A stretch of 6,084 nt of DNA from Candidatus Staskawiczbacteria bacterium (GCA_026395275.1 JAPLZA010000063.1:1-6084); one strand, 5' to 3'. Numbered from the stretch's first letter, positions 1 through 5,262 are shown. A program made the numbers and translations. Notes: generated by a model from the sequence alone, not told the origin.

Positions 1-745
1 CATAACTCCAGGTTCAGTGCAGGTAAGCGTGCAGGCAGCTGAAAGCGGAAGCGATTATAATATAGCTCCATCTAATTTCTCTATTCCCGGACTAAAAGGG
101 ACTGCATCTTATTATAGCCTTTATGCCACATCAACAAGCGCTATGTCAGGAGGTTATACAGGTAAAGTTAAAAAAGTTACAGATGATGATATCCAAGGAG
201 CTAAAGACGTTCTAACTAAAAAATTAACATCCGACGCAACAACTTCTTTAAAGAGCCAAATTTCGGCTGATTATATATTGCTAGATAATGCATTGTTGTC
301 CAGCGTTGTTGATGCTTTGACTAAAACAAAATCCGGAACAATCGCCGACAGCTTTAATTATCAGGTTACGGTGACTGCGAGCGCCTTGGCTTTTAAGAAA
401 TCTGATATAGATCAGTTTGTAAAAAGTTATGTCGTTTCCCAAATGCCGGCGGGAAAAACATTATTAGATAATAGTTCTAAAATAAATTATTCTTCAAGCG
501 TAGTTGATATTTCCGGAGGCAAAGCAACTCTTAATTTGGATTTTTCAGCAGGCGTTTATCAAAATATAGATAAGAATTCTTTAACGCTGTCTTTACTAGG
601 ACAAAATGTTAGCCAGATAAATCAAACCATAAATAGCAGCTTAGGAAATTCAGTATCTAAGATTAAAATTAACTTCTGGCCTTTCTGGGTGAATTCTGTC
701 CCAAGGAATCAGAGCGTGGTCACCATACACCTAGAATTCCAATAA
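1..745 (+). CDS. C-terminal part of a large extracytoplasmic/envelope protein (baseplate J-like type), 5' end outside window
   Basis: The frame is already open at the left edge, so the first 247 visible codons are the tail of a longer protein; the GTG at 17 is an internal codon and not a credible start. Near the start the visible part has ITPGS, then AAESGSDYNI, FSIPGLKGT and a Gly-rich SGGYTG followed by a V-x-x-DD-I segment. From memory, this pattern (VPAG/TPGS, YNI-P-FTIPGF-GT, GG-x-G-x(3)-VS-x-D) occurs in large Parcubacteria envelope proteins sometimes labelled baseplate J/gp47-like. The rest is rich in Ser, Thr and Asn, has no cysteine, and shows no transmembrane segment or catalytic motif. 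It ends in a WPFWVNSVPR segment and a short beta-like tail, with tandem TAA TAA stops. An extracytoplasmic location and a structural or surface role are inferred. The family name is moderately supported and the function is unknown. Confidence 0.55.
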   Translation, partial: ITPGSVQVSVQAAESGSDYNIAPSNFSIPGLKGTASYYSLYATSTSAMSGGYTGKVKKVTDDDIQGAKDVLTKKLTSDATTSLKSQISADYILLDNALLSSVVDALTKTKSGTIADSFNYQVTVTASALAFKKSDIDQFVKSYVVSQMPAGKTLLDNSSKINYSSSVVDISGGKATLNLDFSAGVYQNIDKNSLTLSLLGQNVSQINQTINSSLGNSVSKIKINFWPFWVNSVPRNQSVVTIHLEFQ

Positions 746-760
746 TAACCCCATATAGTA

Positions 761-789
761 TTGACTAGTTCTTGGTTATTTGCTAATAT
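761..789 (+). promoter_or_regulatory. Extended -10 sigma70-type promoter of the infA/ribosomal operon
   Basis: TTGACT (761-766, 5/6 to the -35 consensus) is followed after exactly 17 bp by TAATAT (784-789), preceded by an extended -10 TGC (781-783). The predicted start point is around 796, only about 8 nt before the infA ATG at 804. The mRNA would therefore have almost no leader and no room for a Shine-Dalgarno sequence. It lies just after the end of the upstream envelope gene, so the ribosomal operon starts here independently. Confidence 0.8.
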
Positions 790-803
790 ACTATTATATA
801 TAA

Positions 804-1049
804 ATGACGCCAAATGAACCGGGGAGCACCCCGAAGAATAACCAAGTTATAAAGAAAGACGGGAGAGTCACAGAAGCTTTACCAAATGCTTTTTTTAAGG
901 TAGTATTGAGTGACGGGAAAGAAATATTGGGATTTTTATCCGGAAAGATGCGAATGAATAGAATTACAATTTTACCAGGAGATAAGGTTTCAATTGAAAT
1001 GAGTCCATACGACGAAAGTAAAGGTAGAATAGTATATAGATTAAAATAA
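804..1049 (+). CDS. infA: Translation initiation factor IF-1
   Basis: An 81-residue protein matching the single OB-fold IF-1 family, which binds the 30S A site during initiation. Visible family landmarks are the strand region GRVTEALPNAFFKVVL (20-35), SGKMRMN (46-52), the GDKVSIEMSPYD block (59-70) and the terminal SKGRIVYR (72-79). Bacterial IF-1 is usually about 72 residues. The extra length is a Pro/Asn/Lys-rich N-terminal tail before the OB fold. The start at 804 is forced: the codon just upstream (801-803) is an in-frame TAA, and the predicted transcript begins only about 8 nt earlier. No Shine-Dalgarno sequence is present. It is the first gene of the operon, separated from rpmJ by a 94-nt spacer that contains a terminator-like hairpin. 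Confidence 0.97.
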   Translation: MTPNEPGSTPKNNQVIKKDGRVTEALPNAFFKVVLSDGKEILGFLSGKMRMNRITILPGDKVSIEMSPYDESKGRIVYRLK

Positions 1050-1069
1050 AATTTTTTATTAATTTATTT

Positions 1070-1099
1070 TTAAAACCCTTGTGGTTTTAAGTTTTTTTT
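1070..1099 (+). terminator. Terminator-like hairpin in the infA-rpmJ spacer (possible attenuator)
   Basis: TTAAAACC (1070-1077) and GGTTTTAA (1083-1090) form an 8-bp stem with loop CTTGT, followed by G and eight T residues (1092-1099). The stem has only two GC pairs, so it is probably partial. It would let infA be transcribed in excess of the genes downstream. A second hairpin, CCTTCT (1104-1109) with AGAAGG (1124-1129), follows it. An alternative pairing, AACCCTT (1074-1080) with AAGGGTT (1126-1132), excludes the terminator. This is the arrangement of an attenuator, but that role is inferred. Confidence 0.55.
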
Positions 1100-1143
1100 A
1101 AAGCCTTCTATATATTTTTTATAAGAAGGGTTCAAGCAATAAA

Positions 1144-1260
1144 ATGAAAGTAAGGCCATCAATAAGAAAAATTTGTAATGATTGCAAAATCGTCAGAAGA
1201 GAGGGCAGGCTTTACGTTATTTGCAAAAAAAATCCTAAACACAAGCAGCGACAAGGATAA
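1144..1260 (+). CDS. rpmJ: 50S ribosomal protein L36
   Basis: A 38-codon gene encoding L36, a small zinc-ribbon protein of the large subunit. The N-terminus MKVRPSIRKIC and the C-terminus NPKHKQRQG match the family almost residue for residue, and 38 aa is the usual length of the short form. The zinc ligands C11, C14, C27 and H33 are all present, so this is the zinc-binding (C+) version. There is no well-placed Shine-Dalgarno sequence: a GAAGGG at 1125-1130 is 13 nt from the ATG and is part of a hairpin. It ends 16 nt before rpsM. Placement between infA and rpsM is the classic bacterial order. Confidence 0.97.
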   Translation: MKVRPSIRKICNDCKIVRREGRLYVICKKNPKHKQRQG

Positions 1261-1276
1261 TTATATTTTATAAACT

Positions 1277-1666
1277 ATGCCAAGAATAGCCGGGGTAAAT
1301 ATACCCGAAAACAAAAGAATAGAAATTTCATTAACTTATATCTACGGAATAGGAAATTCTTTGAGTAAGAAAATTTTAGAGTTAATGAAAATAGATGCAA
1401 ACAAAAAAGCATCAGAATTAACCCAAAAAGAAGTTAACGACTTAAAAGATTATATTGAAAAAACTTACAAAATTGAAGGAGACTTAAGAAGGCAGGTTAT
1501 GATAAACATAAAAAGATTGAAAGATGTGGGTGCATGGAGAGGATTGAGGCACATAAAAGGGTTACCGGTAAGAGGTCAAAGAACAAAAACAAACAATAGA
1601 ACAGTCAGAGGAAACGTAAGAAAGACTATGGGCTCTGGAAGAAAGCCGGCAGCAACACCAACATAA
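1277..1666 (+). CDS. rpsM: 30S ribosomal protein S13
   Basis: A 129-residue S13 of the 30S head, which contacts 16S rRNA, S19 and the intersubunit bridges. It begins with MPRIAGVNIP, followed by a helix-two-turn-helix region containing YIYGIGNSLSKKI (21-33). The family signature RGLRHIKGLPVRGQRTKT occupies 88-105, and the tail is basic (TVRGNVRKTMGSGRK). The length is close to the usual 115-125, with a short Pro/Ala/Thr extension at the end. Of its 13 arginines, 11 are AGA and 2 AGG, typical of the AT-rich operon genes here. No Shine-Dalgarno sequence precedes the ATG; the upstream stretch is AT-rich. A 94-nt spacer with a long inverted repeat follows. Confidence 0.97.
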   Translation: MPRIAGVNIPENKRIEISLTYIYGIGNSLSKKILELMKIDANKKASELTQKEVNDLKDYIEKTYKIEGDLRRQVMINIKRLKDVGAWRGLRHIKGLPVRGQRTKTNNRTVRGNVRKTMGSGRKPAATPT

Positions 1667-1669
1667 ACA

Positions 1670-1742
1670 TCGCTCGGCAACAAACTTTTTTCGCTATAGC
1701 GCTACTTCGTGCGCAGGGCTTCAAAAAGTTTATTGCCTCGCT
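1670..1742 (+). repeat. Long imperfect hairpin element in the rpsM-rpsK spacer
   Basis: Arms at 1676-1690 (GGCAACAAACTTTTT) and 1723-1737 (AAAAAGTTTATTGCC) pair over 15 positions with one mismatch. Inside lies a GC-rich core with the palindrome CGCTATAGCG (1692-1701) and GCGC (1699-1702) facing GCGC (1711-1714). The arms are flanked by direct copies of TCGCT at 1670-1674 and 1738-1742. No T-run follows, so it is not a standard intrinsic terminator. A related core, ATAGCGC-AC-TGCGC, occurs in the rpsD-rpoA spacer. It could be a REP- or MITE-like intergenic element, or an RNA structure involved in mRNA processing or regulation. Confidence 0.7.
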
Positions 1743-1760
1743 TACTTAATTAAATAAATC

Positions 1761-2237
1761 ATGAGCAAAAAACACGTTATAGAAACAAATCAAGAGGAAG
1801 CAATAAAAGAACAGGAAAAAGTTGATAAAAAAGTCAACAAAGAGGCTAATAAAGTTAGCCCGGAAGTTCAGGTGGTTCATCCTGCAGGAATTCAGACAGG
1901 AAAGATTTATATTTCTTCTTCTTATAACAACACAATTTTAACACTTACAAACGCAAAGGGTCAGGTTTTAGCTTGGAAATCGGCAGGATCGGTGGGATTT
2001 AAAGGGACAAAAAAATCAACTTCGTTTGCAGCATCAAGAGTTGCAGAAACAATTGCAAACGTATGCAAAAAAATGGGAATTGTAGATAGAATAGAAGTTT
2101 TGGTTAAAGGCATTGGAGCCGGGAGAGAATCAGCTGTAAGAACACTTATAACACAAGGATTGAATGTTGTCTCAATAAAAGATATAACGCCAATTCCTCA
2201 CAATGGATGCAGGCCTAAAAAAGTAAGACGCGTATAA
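1761..2237 (+). CDS. rpsK: 30S ribosomal protein S11 with N-terminal extension
   Basis: A 158-residue S11, a component of the 30S platform that borders the mRNA exit channel. The core from about residue 47 matches the family: GKIYISSSYNNTILTLTNAKG (47-67), WKSAGSVGFKGTKKSTSFAASR (72-93), VKGIGAGRESAVRTL (115-129), and the terminal DITPIPHNGCRPKKVRRV. Bacterial S11 is usually about 129 residues. The excess is a roughly 40-residue Lys/Glu-rich leader that is probably disordered. The ATG at 1761 is used because the leader is continuous with it; a shorter start cannot be excluded. There is no Shine-Dalgarno sequence, and the ATG follows AT-rich sequence just after the hairpin element. The stop is doubled (TAATAA), and rpsD begins 10 nt later. 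Confidence 0.96.
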   Translation: MSKKHVIETNQEEAIKEQEKVDKKVNKEANKVSPEVQVVHPAGIQTGKIYISSSYNNTILTLTNAKGQVLAWKSAGSVGFKGTKKSTSFAASRVAETIANVCKKMGIVDRIEVLVKGIGAGRESAVRTLITQGLNVVSIKDITPIPHNGCRPKKVRRV

Positions 2238-2247
2238 TAAACAAAAA

Positions 2248-2877
2248 ATGAAATACGATCAATGTAAAACTTGCAGGAGATTAGGACAAAAGCTCTTTTT
2301 AAAGGGCGATCGTTGTTTTTCACCTAAATGAGCAATGATGAAGAGGCCATTTGCTCCAGGCCATCAAAAAAAGAGGAGAGGAGGAGCTGCATCAGAGTAT
2401 AAAAAATCTTTGGATGAAAAGCAAACCATAAAAAAATGGTATGGACTTTCAGAAAGACAGTTTAAAAGATATGTCAGGGAAACCCTTGATAAAATGGATA
2501 AAGTTGACAACGTTGCATCTGAATTAATCAGAAAATTAGAAAAAAGATTAGACAATGTTATTTTCAGGTTGGGATTTGCAAAATCCAGGGTTCAAGCAAG
2601 ACAATTAGTGTCTCACGGATTTTTCACTATAAACGGAAAGCCGGTTAATATTCCTTCCTATCAGGTTGAGAAAAATGATTTAATTGGAATAAAAGAACAC
2701 AAAAAAGCCAAAGGTATATTTAAAGAATTAGCAAACGATTTAAAGAGAAAAGAAACTCCGGCATGGTTGTCTTTAAACAAAGAAAAATTAGAAGCAAAAA
2801 CTATCGGAGAACCAAACTTAGACGAAGTTAAGCCTCCGGCAGAAATTTCATTAATATTCGAGTTTTATTCACGCTAA
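2248..2877 (+). CDS. rpsD: 30S ribosomal protein S4, reading frame interrupted by one in-frame TGA
   Basis: S4 nucleates 30S assembly on 16S rRNA. The frame opens at ATG 2248, 10 nt after rpsK, and continues to TAA 2877, 209 codons if codon 28 (TGA, 2329-2331) is read through. Codons 1-27 encode a clear S4 N-terminus with CKTCRRLGQKLFLKGDRCFSPK. After the TGA the same frame resumes with AMMKRPFAPG, LSERQFKRYV, the S4 RNA-binding domain RLDNVIFRLGFAKSRVQARQ (about 100-119) up to IGIKE, and the terminal LIFEFYSR. Zinc-binding S4 proteins have four cysteines spaced 3, 14 and 5 apart. Here C6, C9 and C23 are present and the TGA falls exactly on the fourth. A minimal annotation would start at ATG 2335 (180 aa), but that loses a homologous N-terminus. 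Sequence error, split gene with restart, or recoding as Cys/Sec all remain possible. Confidence 0.9.
2329..2331 (+). other. In-frame TGA codon at the fourth zinc-cysteine position of S4
   Basis: The codon lies in the context CFSPK-TGA-AMMKRP, where related zinc-type S4 proteins (for example Thermus, CYSPKCAMERRP) have Cys. TGA differs from TGT and TGC only at the third base. The G and A of the TGA form the base of a possible hairpin at 2330-2356. ATG codons at 2335 and 2338 lie 3 and 6 nt after the stop, which also permits termination and reinitiation. Confidence 0.9.
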
Positions 2878-2879
2878 CC

Positions 2880-2938
2880 TTAGATTTCAGCAAATAGGCG
2901 ATAGCGCACTGCGCTGATAACTATAAGCTGAAAGCTAA
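2880..2938 (+). repeat. Long imperfect hairpin element in the rpsD-rpoA spacer
   Basis: Arms TTAGATTTCAGC (2880-2891) and GCTGAAAGCTAA (2927-2938) pair at 11 of 12 positions. The 35-nt interior contains a second hairpin, AGCGC (2903-2907) with GCGCT (2911-2915) and loop ACT. The core ATAGCGC-AC-TGCGC (2901-2914) resembles the core of the rpsM-rpsK element, although the arms are unrelated in sequence. It occupies nearly all of the 69-nt spacer before rpoA and lacks a long T-run, so it is not an obvious terminator. It may be a repeat family member or a processing or regulatory structure. Confidence 0.65.
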
Positions 2939-2946
2939 AAAAACAA

Positions 2947-3882
2947 ATGATACCTCTTCCATTACCACCAAAAGTAATTCAAAAGAAGAAGAACCAAACG
3001 GTTTTTGAAGTAGAAGGATTATACCCTGGATACGGAGTTACAATTGGTAACGCTTTGAGAAGAACTTTAATGTCATCTTTACAGGGAGCAGCCGTGACTG
3101 AAGTTAAAATAAAAGGAGTTCCTCACGAATTTTCAACAATTCCAGGCGTTTTAGAAGACGCAATAATGATTCTTTTGAATATAAAGAATTTGAGGTTCAC
3201 AATTTTTGAAGGCGAGTCACAAAAAGTTACTCTAAAGGTAAAAGGAGATAACGAAGTAACCGGAGCAGATTTTAAATGTCCTGCACAAATTAAATTGGTA
3301 AATCCTGATTTGCATATTGCCACCATTACAGACAAAAAAACAGAATTAGAAATAGAGCTTAACATAGAAAAGGGAATTGGATATGTGCCGAAAGATCAGA
3401 TGAAAACAAAAAAAGGTGAAATTGGAGCCATTGCCATAGACGCCATATACACTCCAATAAGAAATGTAAATTTCCAAGTTGAGAACATGCGCGTAGGCGA
3501 CAGAACAGACTTTGACAAGTTGTCATTGGAAATTGAAACTGACGGAACAATTACACCGGAAGAAGCTTTCTTTGAAGCTTGCGATATTTTAATAAAACAC
3601 TTTAATATTATTTTTGAAGGAAAAGCCGGAGACGAAAAGAAAGAAGTTGCTGCTGAAAAGGAAGAAGCAGGTGAAACTGATGTTACAAAAGTATTAGTGG
3701 AAGACTTAAAATTAACAGGCAGAACTTTGAATGCTTTGGTAAACAACGGAATAAAAACAGTTGGCGGAATAATCAAAAAATCAGAGAAGAGTTTGTCTGA
3801 GTTAGAGGGAATGGGAGACAAAGCAATGTCAGAAATAAAGAGAAAAATTAAGAAATTAGGATTAGAATTAAAAGGAGAATAA
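2947..3882 (+). CDS. rpoA: DNA-directed RNA polymerase subunit alpha
   Basis: A 311-residue alpha subunit, which dimerises to start RNA polymerase assembly and contacts promoter UP elements and activators. The N-terminal domain shows the dimerisation helix motif GYGVTIGNALRRTLMSSLQG (28-47), VPHEFSTIPGVLEDA (58-72), GYVPKDQ (145-151) and IDAIYTPIRNVNFQVENMRVGD (164-185). A Lys/Glu-rich linker spans about 226-245. The C-terminal helix-hairpin-helix domain covers about 250-307 and keeps R259, N262 and K292, which correspond to the DNA-contacting R265, N268 and K298 of E. coli. UP-element recognition is therefore plausible. Length is near the usual 310-330. It follows a hairpin-filled spacer, has no Shine-Dalgarno sequence, and its last codons contain one for rplQ. 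Confidence 0.97.
   Translation: MIPLPLPPKVIQKKKNQTVFEVEGLYPGYGVTIGNALRRTLMSSLQGAAVTEVKIKGVPHEFSTIPGVLEDAIMILLNIKNLRFTIFEGESQKVTLKVKGDNEVTGADFKCPAQIKLVNPDLHIATITDKKTELEIELNIEKGIGYVPKDQMKTKKGEIGAIAIDAIYTPIRNVNFQVENMRVGDRTDFDKLSLEIETDGTITPEEAFFEACDILIKHFNIIFEGKAGDEKKEVAAEKEEAGETDVTKVLVEDLKLTGRTLNALVNNGIKTVGGIIKKSEKSLSELEGMGDKAMSEIKRKIKKLGLELKGE
3873..3877 (+). promoter_or_regulatory. Shine-Dalgarno sequence of rplQ inside the end of rpoA
   Basis: AGGAG lies 9 nt before the rplQ ATG at 3887 and is embedded in the rpoA codons for Lys-Gly-Glu. It is the only good SD in the ribosomal operon, where the other starts are SD-less. It fits translational coupling across the 4-nt rpoA-rplQ gap, although the coding need for KGE could produce it by chance. 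Confidence 0.6.
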
Positions 3883-3886
3883 AGAC

Positions 3887-4237
3887 ATGCGAAAGCTAAA
3901 CAAAAGCAGAAAATTATCAATGAAGGTTGGGCCACGCAAGATGCTTTTAAGAGTATTGGTGAATAATTTTTTAGTGCACGAAAAGATAAAAACAACTGAA
4001 GCCAAGGCAAAAGAGTTGAGAGTTATCGCCGAAAAAATGATTACAAGAGCCAAAAATGTCAATTTGGCAAACCGCAGGTTATTGGCAAGAGAATTAACTC
4101 CGGAACTGACAAAAAAAATAATTGATACTATTGCTCCAAGATATAAAGAAAGACAAGGCGGATACACAAGAATTATAAAATTAGGGCCTCGTAATTCAGA
4201 TAGCGCCCGCATGGTTATAATTGAATTAGTTAAATAG
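3887..4237 (+). CDS. rplQ: 50S ribosomal protein L17
   Basis: A 116-residue L17, which sits near the polypeptide exit of the large subunit. Recognisable blocks are the basic N-terminus MRKLNKSRKL, the GPRKMLLRVLVNNFLVHEKIKTTEAKAKELR segment (15-45) that includes the family's HE-x-I-x-TT-x-AKAKEL motif, and ANRRLLAREL (61-70). The end, RYKERQGGYTRIIKLGPRNSDSA followed by MVIIEL, is also typical. E. coli L17 is 127 residues, and the difference is its C-terminal tail. The ATG lies 4 nt after the rpoA stop with an AGGAG upstream. The gene ends with TAG, the only operon gene here that does not use TAA. rplM follows after 8 nt. Confidence 0.97.
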   Translation: MRKLNKSRKLSMKVGPRKMLLRVLVNNFLVHEKIKTTEAKAKELRVIAEKMITRAKNVNLANRRLLARELTPELTKKIIDTIAPRYKERQGGYTRIIKLGPRNSDSARMVIIELVK

Positions 4238-4245
4238 AAATTACT

Positions 4246-4626
4246 ATGCAAACTAAAAAAAATATACAAAATAACCCCCCAAGGAAAGTCGTTTCAGTTG
4301 ATGCTGACAATAAATCTTTAGGTAGATTGGCTGTTGAGGTTGCTATTATACTGCGTGGAAAAAATAAAGCAGAGTATGTTCCATACAAAGATTGTGGAGA
4401 CACTGTTTTAATAAAGAATATTGATAAAATGAAGTTTACCGGAAATAAATTAGAGAATAAAAACTATTTTCATTACACAGGATATTTGGGAAACTTAAAG
4501 AAGAAAACATTAAAAGAGTTTTTGATTAAAAGGGGACCAAAAGAAGTTTTAAGAACCGCTGTTATGGGAATGCTTCAAAAAAATAAATTAAGAGCAAAAC
4601 AAATTAAAAGGTTAAGATTTGTATAA
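4246..4626 (+). CDS. rplM: 50S ribosomal protein L13, short C-terminus
   Basis: A 126-residue L13, an early-assembling large-subunit protein. The core shows VVSVDADNKSLGRLAVEVA (15-33), LRGKNKAEYVPYKDCGDTVLIKN (36-58), the tG-K segment FTGNKL (64-69), YFHYTGYLGNLKKKTLKE (74-91) and AVMGMLQKNKLR (105-116). In most bacteria L13 is about 142 residues and ends in a LKVYAG-x-EHPH-type tail. This one stops at KRLRFV, so the tail is missing, and the usual GMLPKN is GMLQKN. The preceding bases are AT-rich with no Shine-Dalgarno sequence. The stop is doubled (TAATAA), and rpsI begins 4 nt later, the conserved rplM-rpsI pair. Confidence 0.96.
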   Translation: MQTKKNIQNNPPRKVVSVDADNKSLGRLAVEVAIILRGKNKAEYVPYKDCGDTVLIKNIDKMKFTGNKLENKNYFHYTGYLGNLKKKTLKEFLIKRGPKEVLRTAVMGMLQKNKLRAKQIKRLRFV

Positions 4627-4630
4627 TAAC

Positions 4631-5224
4631 ATGGCTGAGCAAAAAATAACCAAAAAAACACCAGTAGCTACACCAAAAGAAGAAAAAAAGGTTGAAGCAA
4701 TAGTTATGCCGGAGATAAAAACTCCAAGCTATCTTTCTAGTCTTGCAGTTAGCCAAGATTTAACAGATGATGTTAAGGAAGACGAAATTTCCAAAGAAAT
4801 TGCTAAAACAATCAAAGAGTCCGGAAAAAATCCTGACAGATATTTTGAAGCAATTGGAAGAAGAAAAACAGCTGTTGCCAGAATAAGACTTTTCACAAAA
4901 GGAGACAAAGAGTTTATTGTAAATGACGCACCATACACAAAGTATTTTCAAACAGTAGAAGACCAGGAGTCAGCTGTTGCTTCAATGAAGAAAATGAAAT
5001 GCTTAGATAAGTTCAGAATAACAGTTGTTGTAAAAGGCGGGGGACACAGGGCTCAAGCAGAAGCAATAAGACACGGAACAGCCAGAGTATTAGTGGATTT
5101 CAACGCAAATTTCAGAAAGAGATTAAGAAAAGCAGGATTCTTAACAAGAGATCCAAGAATGAGAGAAAGAAAGAAATTTGGATTGAAGCGCGCAAGAAAA
5201 TCCCCACAGTGGGCAAAACGTTAA
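4631..5224 (+). CDS. rpsI: 30S ribosomal protein S9 with long N-terminal extension
   Basis: A 197-residue S9, whose basic C-terminal tail reaches the P-site tRNA. The S9 domain spans about 71-197: YFEAIGRRKTAVARIRLF (71-88), VVKGGGHRAQAEAIRHGTAR (133-152), KAGFLTRDPRMRERKKFGL (167-185), and the terminal KRARKSPQWAKR with the expected final Lys-Arg. The first 70 residues are a Lys/Glu/Thr-rich extension absent from the roughly 130-residue E. coli protein. A TTG at 4619 would add four residues and overlap rplM. ATG 4631 is preferred because it leaves a 4-nt gap and begins MAEQK. It is the last gene of the operon, followed at once by a strong terminator. Confidence 0.96.
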   Translation: MAEQKITKKTPVATPKEEKKVEAIVMPEIKTPSYLSSLAVSQDLTDDVKEDEISKEIAKTIKESGKNPDRYFEAIGRRKTAVARIRLFTKGDKEFIVNDAPYTKYFQTVEDQESAVASMKKMKCLDKFRITVVVKGGGHRAQAEAIRHGTARVLVDFNANFRKRLRKAGFLTRDPRMRERKKFGLKRARKSPQWAKR

Positions 5225-5230
5225 TTACAA

Positions 5231-5260
5231 AAAAAGAAAGGGCTTCTGCCCTTTCTTTTT
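5231..5260 (+). terminator. Intrinsic terminator at the end of the ribosomal operon
   Basis: GAAAGGGC (5236-5243) pairs perfectly with GCCCTTTC (5248-5255) around loop TTCT. Flanking A residues (5231-5235) and T residues (5256-5260) extend the stem to 13 bp. The T-run follows on the + strand and the A-run gives a T-run on the - strand, so the element could work in both directions. It begins 6 nt after the rpsI stop. Confidence 0.92.
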
Positions 5261-5262
5261 AT

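Noticed and set aside
17..19. GTG at 17 as a true gene start
   Set aside because: The frame is open to the left edge and homologous-looking sequence (ITPGS) precedes it, so the gene begins outside the window.
1111..1124. TATATT/TATAAG as a separate rpmJ promoter
   Set aside because: The spacer is so AT-rich that -10-like strings are expected by chance, and no -35 lies at suitable spacing.
3396..4010. A 204-codon open frame on the - strand opposite rpoA and rplQ
   Set aside because: It lies wholly opposite well-supported genes, and its translation is low-complexity (Ser/Phe/Leu-rich), as expected from the complement of AT-rich coding DNA.
3868..4269. A 133-codon open frame on the - strand opposite rplQ
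   Set aside because: It is fully explained as the complement of the L17 gene; there is no promoter, SD or family resemblance.
4619..4630. TTG at 4619 as the rpsI start
   Set aside because: It would overlap the end of rplM and add only four residues. ATG 4631 gives a normal 4-nt spacing and a more natural N-terminus.
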